Source: Apostichopus japonicus (lineage: Eukaryota; Echinodermata; Holothuroidea; Aspidochirotida; Stichopodidae). Taken from it: a stretch of 64,000 bases of DNA. This document shows, piece by piece, positions 40,737 to 62,009 of this stretch. Each line of letters opens with the position of its first letter. The stretch's first letter is position 1. A program made the position numbers and the translations under genes. The notes beneath the pieces are model-generated. The model was not told where the DNA came from, did no database searches, and saw only the letters and a program-made list of their open reading frames with translations. The stretch spans positions 20,188,999 to 20,252,998 of the forward strand of contig NC_092565.1 of NCBI RefSeq assembly GCF_037975245.1, given 5' to 3'.

Positions 40737-42229
40737 TCCCTAACCATTTCTTGTCTTTTTCATTTTTCTTCTCCTTTTTTTTTTCTTTTCTTTTTTTCCT
40801 TTTCTTTTTTTCTCCACTATACTGAGCCACAATTTGTGCCTATTATCAGCCAGGAGTAAATAAAAATGTTGCCTTCATTTTTATTTTGTTTCCACTTGCT
40901 GTGGTGACAGTTTGCTTGCTAGAAGGAAAAATTAATTTAACAAAAACAAGATGACATTGTTATGTCAAGCTTGACATAGTTTTATGACGACAAATGCCTA
41001 TCTTTAATAAATGGTCTCCGCTATTGCATATCATTTCTTCTTTTTACCCAAAAAATAAAGAAATAAAGAAACAAAGTAAAAAAAAGGGCTTAAATAGCTG
41101 AGGAGCAAATACATAGCAACCAGTATTAAAAGTGAAGGATAAAGTTTTGCCATTTTAAAGTAAATTGATCAATGGAGCTTCACTAATTTAACGGAACTAT
41201 TGTTGTGGCAAATGTGGTTGTTTAATTAAAAATCAAAACATACAGAGAAAACTTGTGTGCAAATAGAAGTGAATTATCAGGTTGAGATGTTCATTGGATA
41301 CATTACACAAATTACTTTGCATGAGCAATTCATGACAATAAATTCTCTGAATTTTATATTTTTTCTTTTTTTTTCTTTGTTCATAACATTTGTATACGCT
41401 AGTTCCATTTTAAAATGGAACAACAGTTTCAACTATCAGATATTTCAGAAACATTGAATATTTGAATTTTCAGTAAAATAATCATTTGGTGAAAGAAAGG
41501 GGGAAAAAAGGCCGGTTGATCCAACTGCACCAATTTCTTGATATTCTGAAGCAATATTTTGTAGATTTGGTAAAAAGTTACAAGACACAGTTTATGACCA
41601 AGTGCAAGCAGTCTCCCATAACAAGCAATCCAGTTGCTGTTCCAATGTCTTTTCTCTTTGCGGTACATGTCAATGCAAAGATATCATCATAAAAAGTTAA
41701 AACGTTTGCTAGTACTGTAAATTGCAGGAAGGCCACTGCCACTCTATTAAACTTGTGGCCTGATCCGACGAAACATCTCAACCAGAGAGAACCAAACATT
41801 TTATCAAAGAAAAAAAAAATTGTATAGTACAAAATTGCAAAAACAACATACTGACAGATTCAAATCTGCTTTTAAGCTAGAGACTAGTAAAAAAAGAAAA
41901 AGAGGGGGGAAAAAAAGGAAATAATTCATAAATCTTTATCAAAGAGATAATCAGTTTGGTCAATAAAGTTCAACTTAATAGTGATACTAGGATGACACTT
42001 AATGATGTCATCATCCAAGAAGAAACGATGTAAGGACTAAGGTGGGGGGGGTGGATATTAATAGGGCAACCTGGGTTACTCAGTCATTTCACAGCTAAGT
42101 GATACCTTCAAGTGATACATTCTTGTAATCCTAAAAGGAAAATGCCTCATTTTTCATCTCTTCACATTGCAGGAGCTTGTGAAAGCATTTTCTGCTTCCG
42201 TGGTTATATTAGAGACAAGACCCTAGTTC

Positions 42230-42480
42230 AATGATCGCTCACACTCCATTAAAACAAGTAAAAGAAAAAAAAAAAATTTTTGCGCATACAAGCAAAGCTT
42301 CCGCTTAAAAGAACCAGGTTTCCATAGTTGAGTCAAAATAGGGAAGGGGTTCCCTAGGGACAAAAGGTGTCGAAATGGAAGACGTAATCAGGCATAAAAG
42401 AGAGATTGCTCATATACAGAGCTGCTCTAACTGCGAGTAATCCGAGATGTGATATTCACTCACAGGTGAGAAAGAACAAG
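42230..42480. promoter_or_regulatory. Complex block containing a COE-type palindrome
   Basis: Around the palindrome at 42351-42360 the sequence is non-repetitive, with ACGTAATCAGG, GAGTAATCCGAG and CTCACAGGTGAG (E-box inside a palindrome, 42459-42470). The surroundings are poly-A and AT-rich filler. Confidence 0.3.
42350..42361. promoter_or_regulatory. Candidate COE/EBF binding site (exact palindromic core)
   Basis: TTCCCTAGGGAC contains the ten-base palindrome TCCCTAGGGA. The recalled COE consensus is ATTCCCNNGGGAAT, recognised by the dimer. The match is complete over TTCCC-NN-GGGA and departs only in the outermost bases. It lies in a complex block (42230-42480) inside intron 6 of the COE gene itself, so autoregulation is the natural hypothesis. 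By base composition about 0.3 exact TCCC-NN-GGGA cores would be expected by chance in the window (rough estimate), so one site alone is weak evidence. Confidence 0.4.
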
Positions 42481-43366
42481 TTCATGAGGAAATTTTGGGG
42501 TTCCTACTGTTCAAATTGGAAGCAGGTTCCTCTATTCCAGACTTCAATGATGGGTGTGAAAAGGGGTGTGTCTCGTACAATTAGCATCCAACCATCTTCA
42601 AAGGGTACAAAAACAAATAGGTCAACAATATTTTTTTATCATAGTGAGCAAATGGATCATTTTTTTCCTCCTGTTTTTTTCTCTTAGTAACTGTGATGAT
42701 GTTAATAACAATGCAACTTGAAAAGTAGGACAGTCAAAAAAAGGTCAGGGAGAAATTCTGTAATACAGTCTCCTTCATTCCTTAAGATCTTGAATAATTT
42801 ACGCCATATTAAATGTCTGAACATATGAACATTTTCCCCAAGTTATCAATCCATCCACCCCCCCCCCATAGACCCTATTCCTCACTCCCAATCTGCCACT
42901 CTCTTAATTAAAATTAGTTGTTACCTGATATGGGATTCTAACTTTCACAGAATATAAAACTAAGCAATAATGGTCATCTATTTAATACAAAGCAATACAA
43001 AGCTGGAAAAAATAGTCAACCACCAGACCAAGTGTTCTCCATTTTGTTAGATTCTGCAAATTTTGACTACAAAATGCACTTTTGGTACTTTTGGGTACTG
43101 CATCAAACTTTATTTGAAGGAAAGTAACTTTGTTTTCCTACCATTAGTCCAGAATATGGAAAAATCCTGTTTCGTCCTGTTCATGAGAAAAAAGCCAAAA
43201 CACACAAAGTCATGTACAGGACACCACCAGCTAGATCGGTCAAAGCAAGCATATTTGATATATTTCTCTCTTTTTTTAACGTTTGAATGAAAACTACCAA
43301 AGTCAGCTGATCCTCAGGATTTTCATAGAAGAGCAGGGATTTGTAGATAAAAGACGATGTGCCCCA

Positions 43367-43382
43367 CCCCCCCCCCCCCCCC
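43367..43382. repeat. Poly-C tract, C16
   Basis: Sixteen consecutive C, preceded by CCCCA. Confidence 0.95.
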
Positions 43383-44770
43383 TCAAGTGAAAGAACCGAC
43401 TGCTTCATCTTGTTACATCATACCAAACTCCACAAAGTTTTATTTTCTTTACGAATACCACAACCAGAAATTGTGTACACAATTTAAAAGAAGTGGGGGG
43501 TTTGGTTCAAAGGTTTCCAAGCAACAAATCTTTCACTTTAGTAAATTCAGTGAGCCTTGAGTCAAGGCTTTTTCTACCATCAATGATTGACATCATACAG
43601 AACTCATAACATCAACATCTTCACATCATCTCTATTACACCTGTTTCCTCTTTTGCTTACAAATGGTTGCTTATTATTTTCTTAGGCCCCTGGCAGTATT
43701 TCATGTGTTTTGGCCTTCAAAAAACTGACACACAAATAAGGCTTGTTAAGCAAATGGAGGGCAAGTTTATATTGGAATTCGAAATTGGAAGTGAGAGAGC
43801 TGAATAGGTTGGAAGAAAACTGCAAAAAAAAAAGACTCAATATTGCACCAAACACAATCCCATCACAATACAGTCTAGTAAACTGACAGATCAAGGTTTA
43901 TTTAGATAAAGAAAAGTTTTAAAAACGAAAATTTCCATAACGGCGGCTTTCAATATCTGTAGTTACTGCGATTCAATTGTTTTCTGCATGGTTGTCCAAA
44001 TTTCCATTTAATCACATGGAATAATTAATATACTAATTTTCACATTCATTTGGTTAAAAAAATCTATGAGGTTGTACACAATTAAATATCAGTTTTGATC
44101 TAATGTGGCAATTCTGTTATTATTGTTTACATTTTTATGAGCAACTCTCATTATGTTTGGTAAACTTAAAACAATTTAGAAATTTGCCACAAAAGCTGTT
44201 CGAAGGGCAGACGACCATGCACACCATAATTCCTATAATCTATTTCAATTTTCCATTCATAGCCAGGCCACCTGAGTACACTGAAGTAAATTTGAAGAGA
44301 TTAATAGTGGCTTGCTTGTTGGTAAGGTTATAAACCAACAACAGCTAGTCTAACAAAGCCAACAGAAAAAAAACCACCACTTCTCATCCCAAAAGAATTG
44401 GGCGGTTGACCTTGCTTCCTCTAGGCAATGTCACAGACCCCCAAGTTTAACAAATCAATGTTTCATTAATTTTTACAATAACTATAAATTTGAAAGAATC
44501 AAGAAAAGAAACAGTATCAGGATAGTAATTGAATCATTACAGAGAACAATGAAATCCAAACAGATGGAGCTAGAGGTAATTTGTGGGCAAACTCCCTCAG
44601 GAAACCAACCCTCCTTCTCTGTATTTTAAAGCAGCTATTTTGACTTGAGTTTTGGATAATTTTTCTACATTCCAAATTCAATACTATATAAACCCTCCTC
44701 CAACCATGCAGTTCGAAGTGTGACTATCTTTCTTCTTCTTTATATTGAAATCATTTGTATTCAGGACAAC

Positions 44771-44793
44771 TTTTTTTTTTGGGGGGGGGGGGG
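44771..44793. repeat. T10-G13 compound homopolymer
   Basis: Ten T followed directly by thirteen G, an abrupt switch from one homopolymer to another. Confidence 0.95.
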
Positions 44794-45689
44794 TGAGGCA
44801 ATTGAATAAAACCATGAAATACTACCGCATAAAATAGTCTGGCAGGGAACTGTCTTTGTTTTATCATAATTTACAATTTAATCTTAAGTAATTCTCAGTA
44901 GATTTGGTACCATTATCCTAAATTGGGGAACAAGCACAGAAAAATGTTGCTTTAAAGTTATTTTCTGATGGATTGGTATGATACTTCCAGTTTGCCTTGT
45001 TAAGAACGAAGCTCTCACAAACAGTGCTTGCCTCAACTGACTTTGACCTCCATGGGAGGGGGTTTATTAAATCATGGTAATCACAATAAAGATAATTTCT
45101 CTAAAAGCTGCAATTTGGCATGAAATTTACCACAACCTGGTGGTGGTGCTACTTGAACCCACTGCTACTCTAAGCTAAAAAAAAAAATACAAGTAGTAAA
45201 GTACCCTAAAATCTTTCACTTTGTTCAACAAATTTGCAATGTTCAGCAACAGATACAAATTTTACATATTTGCAGAGAAAACAAAGATATTCACATGAAT
45301 TTTAGGCAGCTTGCATTCGTCTCTATTCGACTAAATCAAATCAATTTAATTAACTTAAAATGGTTGTAACCATGTTGATATTTTGACTGAAGGGGTATTC
45401 AACATGTGTGGTTAGAGCGTCTGTTCAAAATGTCTAAAAAGGGTCCCACCCAAGAACAAAATATATCTTCAAGAAATGCTTCTGTGATTGTATAGAAATA
45501 TTTTTTTATTTCTTCCCGAGTTCTTGGGCTTATACACAATACCCTGGTAACAGGTATCCAAAGTTTTTCATCTGTTTGATCTAAAGAAAACCTAATTTTG
45601 CAGCATATTATCAAAACATAGAGCCTTCAGGACAAAAGCTACTGACACACTCCATAGTCCCACCCCCCCCCCCATTTACTTTATAAAGC

Positions 45690-45970
45690 AATTCTGCCTT
45701 TCGGTCGTCTACGTCGGGCGGGGTGATTCCCTAATACTGAGCAATTCTTGTGCTATCAGTCACGCATGACGAGACACACCCTTAAGGAAAATCATAAATG
45801 CGTTCCTGACTCATGGCTCTGTGCGCTGCAGTCCATGGCAAGCTCTTTCTGTTACGTAGCTGCTTCATTACCTGGAAAGTTAATGAGGACAGCATAGGTT
45901 GTTGACATGCCAACTTTCCAGCACTTGAGCAAGTTATTTGCTTTTGCGCCCAAGTGTGACACCTGTGAAA
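45690..45970. promoter_or_regulatory. GC-richer block, function unknown
   Basis: About 280 bases with several CG dinucleotides lie between a poly-C tract and a poly-T run. A 66-codon minus-strand frame (45782-45982) has no recognised domain. A donor-like CAG|gtaat near 45871 exists on the minus strand, but the upstream peptide does not match COE exon 7. Confidence 0.2.
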
Positions 45971-48829
45971 TAAACACCCCAACCATTTTTTTTTTAGGAT
46001 GATGTATGACTTGAAGGTTGTTCTTTTATTCTATCCTCACTGTCTGAATCCCTCTGATGCTTTTTGGAGCATCTCAGATCACTTTTCCCCCACACCTGCA
46101 TTCGACCTCGTATAATATTAAAAACCTAGAAGTGACTTTTCTGGGCCATTCATCATAGGCACAAGTTCCCTGAACACTGGCTTTTAAATTCTGTATGTCA
46201 GTACAATATATAGTTGTTACAGTATCACACATCAGTGGTAAACTACAATGTATCATCCACTAAATTATCTTTCACCTTTTCTACGTTACCTGGAGACAAA
46301 GACAAAGGTACTTTGTTGTTGGTTTATTTTTGTTTAAACATATGTTGACTTTTAAGTGACATGAATATTCAGATGTCCTTGCTATTCCCCCCCCCCTTTC
46401 CCCCACCCCTTAGATGTTGACTCTCCCCAAAATAATTACAATACCACCATTTGAAACAAACAACCACAAACTCGGATTAAGAAATAGTCCATGATAAACA
46501 AACAATTCCTACTGTTCAGTAGTTACTCCTTTTCTTCTACCTCCCACCCCTCCTGATCCTTCATATCCTAATACCCCTCCCCCTCCCTTAACAGTATCCC
46601 ACCTCCCCAATATACTTGACAACATTTTTATCTGAATAGATACGATACCAGCGATTGTGAACGAGACTCTGAATACTCAAAAAAATCCAATAGTGCCAAC
46701 TATCAACCCCCAGCAAATTTTAGTCACTAATACCACTTGCCCTTTGAACTTTACTGTTTGGCCCCCAGAGGCTAAGCTTTCATCACAATAGGTCTGCCAT
46801 TCCTTGTTACACAAACTCAACAAGGTAACAGTTTCTTCACTGAATTACTACTGTGTGTGTGTATTGAGGCTTACCAGTTCAAAAGAACCAAGGATAAGCA
46901 AGTCGAATAATGTTCAAGTAACATGACAGTACCATGTTAGGCTTTTTTAGCCTTTCCTTCTTTTAATTTTTGTGTTATTTTGTGAGTCTAATGCAAAATC
47001 CAAACAATTACATCTAATCAATCATGGAAGATTGATGATAGCAATTCGAACAAAATCACTCACCCAAGTCACAGTAAAATTTGTACCAAAATATTTGTCA
47101 TTCTATGGAAAATATCAATAACTGACTGCTAAATTGGCAATGGTGTAGAATGTAATTTTTGAGAATAATAATTTAAGCAGTTTGAACAAAAAATATCTTT
47201 TTCAATTTGTAGGAAATTATAGCTTGTTAAAATTGACATTTTTGTATCATACAGAGTATGTGTCATACCACATTTTAGTCCTAATATTTACGAACATAAT
47301 TTCTTTTGTCATGGTTACTTTGGTAACCATATCCTATATGATGATGATGCCCGAGATGATGAAAAAACTCTCCCCAAGCAGATATAAGGAAACAAATTTA
47401 TTCCATTTGGGTGCTATCCTTAGATCAAAAACCCACGTTGGTACCTACCATTTTGTCAATAGGTGATACCATAGTGCCTTTACTAGGAAGTAAATATATA
47501 TATTTAACTTGCCCTTCGCTACTTGTTTTGTATTTTTGTGATGAAGGTAAGCGATCGTTTTTTATTGTAATTTTCATGCGATACTGTGCAAGGGATTTCA
47601 GGCCAATCTTTACCAGTTGATTGTGATACCAAATCTCCACCCCCCCCCCCCTTTTATAATTTGTTTCACCTTTTACAAAGTACAAGATCCCTCCTATCAG
47701 TACTCACTGACTTAGATCAGCAATCTACACATATATGACAAGAATAACATGCAATAGCTGTTGGGTGCCATCCAGGGTAGTATAGCGCTAACAATACCTA
47801 TAAATACCATCATCCCACACATACAATGTCCAAACCAGTCCCTTTTTCTCATCAGATCTTTACCACCAAATACAAAGAGACAGGAACAAAGGTCTTTACC
47901 CCCTAGGTCAAACACATCAGGTATTCCCATTCATATCTGGCAGGAGTGGGTACTAGAAACTTCAATAACCCCCCAAAGTTAATGTATCCAGAGGGCAACG
48001 GTGGGTGACCTTTGGGGTCAAGTTGAATGGACAAGGATGGTTGGTCACTAGTCTCCAAAGTAATACACATAGTTCAGACAGAATATGCTTTAAAAGTAAT
48101 AACTCTTTACATAATATCACTATTATAACACTAAATAAATGGCGTTATGAGAGGTATAACAATTTCAAATACAAACTTTTCTTAAACTGGAGTATTTGTT
48201 TGTTATTTCCAAATAATTGCAGACAACTCTAATTTGTTAAATGTCATATGAGAAAAACCACTTATTATCTTTTGATAAAACTATAGGTGTCCCTTTTAGC
48301 TAAACAAAACAGTACACTGATTTGGATTAGAAAGTTACAAAATTGTTTATACTTTTTTAGTGTTGTTTTTTTGTTTGTTTCAGAAGATAACCAACCCTAC
48401 CAACAGATTTTTCCATTAACTTACTCCATTCCACCAACTCAACCGAGAGTTGAACTCTACTCTATCCCATTCTTATCCCCCTCCCTCCCTCCCCTTAATA
48501 AAAATCTCCCCCCACCCCCATCTCCTTTAAGAAAAAGTATTTAAAAAAAACTATACGGTTATGCACACAAAAGCCATTCATGATGCTTGAAATGTCTGTT
48601 TGCCATTTCACAATACAGTTACTGTACAATGCCAAACGGTACATTTGACACAAAGAAAACTTTCCTACTTCTGAACTTGACGCATCTCATTGTTCTGTCG
48701 CATTGAAGCTCACTTTTTTTCTTTTACGGTGACAAAGTTATCTAATGCAGGCATACACACTAACATTTTACCCAATGCATCATGGCAAGGGGGACGAAAG
48801 CAGGGATTTTAATATCTCTACACTAAGTT

Positions 48830-49080
48830 TGATGAAGACATTTGTAGAAGCTAATTGGGGCATAGTGGCTGTTAACAAATACTGCAGACTGACAGAGCCA
48901 AGCGAGTGTGAATGAAGACAGCGCAGGACTGTACAGTATAAATGTCATTTTCTTTGAGATAACCATTCCGTGAAATCTGGTGACTAACGACACAGTCGTC
49001 GTTAGAATCGTGCAGGGAAGGTTCAGGATGACAATACAAAGAAACACTGTTTAGTTTTACCCGACCGACGAATCTCAATG
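48830..49080. promoter_or_regulatory. Complex block, candidate cis-regulatory element
   Basis: About 250 bases of non-repetitive sequence include GCTAATTGG (homeodomain-like, 48850-48858), TGTTAACAAATA and CGACACAGTCGTCG. It begins about 1.3 kb downstream of exon 6 in gene direction. Confidence 0.25.
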
Positions 49081-49799
49081 CCAGAACCTGCTCGTTTCTT
49101 AAATATTAAGAATTCTTTCTTAATTGGAACCTTCATGAACAAGCAGACCCTTCTTGTTACAACAAAGATATCAAAAATTTCAAAGGGTAGGGAGAGAGAT
49201 GGGGAGGAGGAGGGGGGTGGAGGGGGAGAGGATTGAGTTAGAATCACACAAGTCATGATATTAGATGTGTATACAAAATCAATAGTACTTCCAAGTTCAA
49301 GGAAGAAAAGTGGATATAACTGAAAACTCTTACAAGTAATTAAAATATTGGATGTTGGAAACCACATAAAATAATACAAGAAATCATCAACCCTTCTTTC
49401 ATCAAATCTACTGTCCCTGCCTCTCAACCTCCCCTTACCCCACCTTCCATTTCTCTTCCCACTACTATCTTAAGTCAAACTTCACAAATTGAAAAGGTAT
49501 TGTGGGTTGACATGCATAATTAATACTTATTACTTTATCCAAAAACAAAATTGAGAATATACTTTGGAAAATCGTGAGGAAAAACAAATCTTAATTAGGA
49601 CAGGAAACTATAAAAACTTGAAAACAGTGATTCTGTAACTTTGGCAATCGTTGAAAGGGTAGGGAGAAAGGAATATTTGTTTAGCATATTTGTCAAATAA
49701 TGCAGTCAATTTACAGGTCATCAAAGGTCATCAGTTTCATTCCCAAATATGCTAGACATTGAAATACTGGCCACTAATGCCCAGATTTCAATAAACACT

Positions 49800-50060
49800 C
49801 TATCGTTACACTCAAAGCGATTTTCCTGTGTGAGACATTTAAATGTTTTCATTGAACCGTCATCCTCTTTGTATGGAAATGATATGGAAGATCAAAGCAT
49901 CTGGGAGAGTATTTTTGAAAACTTCTAGCAATTTTTAGGTTCCTAAAATTTGCGACCAATAGTGATGACCTTTAAAACATTTTGGTTGCATCTTGAAAGC
50001 AATGCATGTATTTTCACCACAAACTGTTAACGATAAGATGTATGCACTTTCCATGAAAAG
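49800..50060. promoter_or_regulatory. Complex block with POU- and TCF-type words next to exon 6
   Basis: ATGGAAAT at 49873-49880 (octamer-like) and AGATCAAAG at 49889-49897 (TCF/LEF core) lie within about 350-600 bp of exon 6, in non-repetitive sequence. Confidence 0.25.
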
Positions 50061-50410
50061 TTTTGATTTCTAGCAAGTCAGCCTATGCTCGTTTAGCATG
50101 TGTTTTGTTTTGTTTTTGTGCGTGCTTTTGTTGATGGTTTGGCATATTCAAAGATTAAATACAGTGCTAAGCAAGTGTCTATGGTTTTATACACTAGGGA
50201 GTGTCCAACTGTTTATTGACACACCTTTCGATTCTGTAATCCTATCTTCTCCTTCTTCTGTTGTTTCTTCTCTCAAACACCCGAGATTTATTCTTTCTTT
50301 TTCTTCTCGTCTTCATGTAACAATAACAATTGACGAGGCATTTTTTTTTTTTATATAGACAAAAAAAAAGGTGAGATATCATGGCGTCAATTTTTATAAG
50401 ACAAATCTTA

Positions 50411-58118
<7,708 letters not shown>

Positions 58119-58192
58119 CTGCACATGACCTCATGCGTTAAAAGAACTCTGCACATCTCCGGATTTTTGTCCTGCCCTTCATAAATAATTGC
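58119..58192 (-). CDS. EBF: COE/EBF exon 5 (first half of the zinc knuckle)
   Basis: This 74-bp exon reads AIIYEGQDKNPEMC followed by RVLLTHEVMC, then two bases (AG) of a serine codon finished by exon 6. It is almost identical to vertebrate EBF residues 138-161 (AIVYEGQDKNPEMC, RVLLTHEIMC). Val instead of Ile in THEVMC, and AII instead of AIV, match the fly Collier form as I recall it. The exon supplies the histidine (H157 in human numbering) and first cysteine (C161) of the H-x3-C-x2-C-x5-C zinc knuckle, which sits in the DNA-binding domain. The acceptor is cattctgtag|GC and the donor CAG|gtaagc, both canonical. It starts in phase 0 and ends in phase 2, consistent with both neighbours. This is the strongest single match in the window. 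Confidence 0.98.
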
Positions 58193-58799
58193 CTACAGAA
58201 TGAATGGAAACAAACGATATTCATTAATAACTGTCATAAAACAAAAAGGTAATTTTTGTAGTAACAAATTAGCTGACAGCTATACTGTATAGTTCATATC
58301 TATAAATTACAAATGGTTACAACATTTGGTTGCAATTTAAACACAGCATTTTAAGTGTTAACCTTTTGAGAATCTTACTTATTATTTATACATATACGTC
58401 TAACTTGTATTTATCACATTGTTTTCTTTTCTACAGCTGAAAGATCTTTGAACTCCTTTTTAAAAATATTTGCTATTTATACTGGTTTTAATCAATGAAA
58501 TGAAATCAAAAATGCAAAAATAACAATCAAGTGACAGAAAAAGATGAGAAAAGAAGGGAAAGAATTTAAGCAAGTACTATCCATCTTTGGCATTTACTCT
58601 GAATCTGGGCAATCCCACTCTTTTGGTCAAACATCAATGACAATGGTCTTTCTTGTTAAATTGGGTGAAAAAACATTGGAATTGTCTCAAGTTATTGGCT
58701 GTAATGTATTATATATACTCTTAAGGAGAAAAAAAACAAAACCTTCTCAGGGGGTCTACCTAACAATTCCCATATGGCTCATTTGCCATCATTGACTCA

Positions 58800-59110
58800 A
58801 AAATCCATTGATATTCATTCGCACTGATTCAGATCCACCCCAGTCCTGTTGCCTTCTGTGCTAACGATTACGATACAGGCAAACTTTTGCTACCTCTAAC
58901 AGACTTGCCTAATTAATCCCAACGGTCCTAATAACGCCAAATCCAAACTGCTTTTGTCCTTTTTTTACGTATCAGAGACATGAGAGCGGCCGAGAGGTGT
59001 GAAATTCAATTGGAAAGGCCAAAGTTACACACCAAGGAGGTGGCAAAACAAATTTTCGATTTGAAATGACGATAATTGGAAAACTCTCAAGCCACCTGGG
59101 AATAACAGGG
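58800..59110. promoter_or_regulatory. Complex block in intron 4 with homeodomain-type palindrome
   Basis: CCTAATTAATCCC at 58908-58920 combines a TAATTA homeodomain palindrome and TAATCC. AGGTGTGAAATT (T-box-like, 58995-59006) and GGGAAT (59097-59102, a COE half site) follow. The whole 300-base stretch lacks simple repeats and is flanked by AT-rich filler. Confidence 0.3.
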
Positions 59111-61114
59111 AAATGTTTTCACATGTGTTTTACTATTTTTCGGGCATCCTTGGACTGCTGCATGATTTTTTAAGTGTACACGAAAGAGAAAAATAAGCAC
59201 AGTGTATGAAACGTTTGAATTTGTAAAATAAACGGTCATGTGGGAAAAAGAAGAGATAACATTCTTCTTTTCATGTGTCAGGTTTTGAAATAAACAAGTA
59301 TGAGTAAAACACACGTGACAGTTTGCACTTCAGTATTAACTGGTTTACGGGGCTCTTGTACTTACAGTTAAATCAATTCTTATAAACATAACAATTCCAA
59401 GTTTAGGAAAATATTATTTAGAAGCCTCTAACTCCCTTTTCCTCTCTTAGAGCCATTTCAATGATGATAGTAAGAATCTATTTTCAATATTATTTCTAAG
59501 CTTTTCAGCAGGAAAACTATTCTACCAACTTCCTTTGCACATAGACCCTCAGGCTGTTGTGACTGTACTGCAGCTTACAAACATACCTGACCACTTTCTG
59601 AACTATTTGGCCTTTTTAGCACTTTTGAGTGGCGAAAAACAAAACAAAAAACTGTGATTCAAACAATTCAATCAAATGTGAAAATAAGGGGTGTCAAATG
59701 AATTGAAAAGAGACAAAGTAGTTCTTCTCTTTCTATATACAAATCAAATATCCTTTTACATTTTAACTGAATATTTGCTTTCTACACTGTTAGAACGAAG
59801 TGATATGAGCAAGAGGATTAAACATGACAACCTCTTTCTGAAATGAGTACTTTGGCACTCTTCAGTGGAAAATTAAAACCTTGGACTGCAAGAAATAGTA
59901 TTTTTTTATAACATCTCTTGTTTCATTCACATGGAGTGTTACACCCGTGAAGTACATGTTTGGCAGAGCTCTCTCTCTCCCTTGTCTCAATTTTTTCCCA
60001 ATGAAGATCATCATACGTAACAAGTTTTTCAACGAAACACGTTTCTTTGCTTCCTCCTTTAAAGCAATTTGAGGGAACTCTACTGGAACCAGCCACTCTT
60101 GGTTGAAACCTTGATTGGTGGAAAACACGAGCCCATGCAGGCACTTGCCTGCAATCTGTAGGTGCTTCATACTATGAGTGCTGCCTTTTCAGAAGTAATG
60201 GTGCGTAGCACAACTCTAAGACAACGACTTGCAAATTACGCAGTGAAAATCATGAAATCTACAACGTAGTGTGATGAGCCCAGTCACCATGCAAATTGCT
60301 TTCTTGATTTATTCACGAGCCAAAGCTAGATAACGTTATCTGATTGATCGGACTTAATTTCACAGTGGCTGAGTGGAGAAATTGATGTAGGATTGGCCTT
60401 GGGGGGTAATACTAAAGCAGGAAAGATAAATTTGTGAGTTTACATCATTAAATGATTCTAGAGGAAAGGATTTAGTAAAGTCCCAAATTGGAATATGAAA
60501 CCCCTTCCCATGAGTTCATTATCTTGCTCCAGATAGCATACTACATATAAAGGTAGCAGGTGTGAAAATCAATCTGTCATTTTTCCATTTCTTTCTTTTC
60601 TACAGTTTCATCAGATTTGAACATATTTCATAGACAACAGTAACCAATAAAGGGTCATTATCCTATGTGTAGAAAGTATATATATTAGTTGCAGTTTCTC
60701 ATTTCAACTGAACTTATTACTGTCCTATACCTATCATAGGGTCAAACTATTAGATAAACTCAGTTAATTCAGTCTTAATTATTCAAAGATCCAAATAAAG
60801 TGTAAATGATCTGAGATCATACTATCTGAATTACAATACTACAATAACTATCATCATTAGAGGCTTACTGCCTTCATAACCAAAAATGTCCCTTCAAATC
60901 ATAAGGTAATAATTTATGTTAAACTTGGTTTTCTTTTGCAGTATTTCTCTTATTTATAAACAACTATATTTTGACACTGTGCAGTGACTAAAAAAACCAG
61001 CTATATCTTAGAAAACATGAATTTGCATGAACTAACCAAACATGCAGGAAATGAATCACAGTTCACACAAGGCTTCTGGAACTAATTACATAACATGTAT
61101 TGACATACTTACTA

Positions 61115-61371
61115 GACCTAGGCCTAGGCCCTAAATTTGTTTTAATATATGCATATCTTAGCTAGGGATTAGGTTATGCAGTAAGGTTTTAAAATTGTCC
61201 AAAGCTGGGCTAGGCCTCGCCTTTGCCCTACTACAGTACTAGTACTACTACCACTAGTTCGCCAAGACTTGGCATAAATTTTGGGCACCCAACCAAAGCT
61301 AGCACAGGCCTAGCTCATCTGTTGTTGTATTTCCTTACAGGATAGGCCTAGGCTAGGTATAAAGTTAGGCC
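61115..61371. repeat. Cluster of TAGGCC / GGCCTA motifs
   Basis: The words cctaggcctaggcc, gctaggcctcgcc, caggcctagc, taggcctaggctagg and ttaggccaacc occur within 260 bp of intron 4. I recall such AGGCCTAGG-rich patches as common in echinoderm introns, and this supports the taxon guess. No function is implied. Confidence 0.6.
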
Positions 61372-62009
61372 AACCAGTGCCATCTAACTTTAGCGAGGAA
61401 AAGTTAAACTTACGATTCATGTTGCTTCAAACGCGATAGAGCAGCATGACTCATTAACAACCCCATAGAGTCAATTGTTTTAATCTTCCAAGGATTCATT
61501 GTCAACGGGGTAAGCAAAATGCCAAATAAATAAGAGAAAACAGTTACTAACTCATGCCCTGCGCATACGGATGTCGTCTGCTCGCATTAGCCAGATATGA
61601 CTTTTGAGGGAGTTCAATGACACTAGCGCGCATAACCGGATGCCGGCCAATAGGAACTGGTGAGCTATATCATCTGAAGATAAGTCTGTCCTCCAAACTT
61701 GATGAAACCTACTTTAGCAAGTTTCAAATGGTAGGATCTCGCTACACAATATGATATCAGGAATTACCCTCCAGCAGTGCCCCACAACAATTCAAAACAA
61801 CTAGATAGACATGACTTATTTTGCATATAAGAATCGGGCGGAGTTGTTATCAGATGAGAAGAAATACTTCGCACTTTACACGGAGTATCGCCCTAGTTAC
61901 TGGACGTGAATCTTTGTGAAGTACTACATTGGAATATGCTTCTTTTTTATTATAGAAATAATGGTAACTGGGGAGGGAATGGTTCTTTCTCATTAATTTG
62001 TTTGTAAGC

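Noticed and set aside
42406-42687. Plus-strand frame with ACAG|gtgag donor-like sequence
   Set aside because: The donor word is part of an E-box palindrome. There is no acceptor or recognisable peptide, and the frame runs on into poly-T.
45860-45910. Donor-like CAG|gtaat on the minus strand considered as exon 7 or 8 end
   Set aside because: All three upstream frames fail to give the expected MRRFQ or any COE sequence, and two contain stops.
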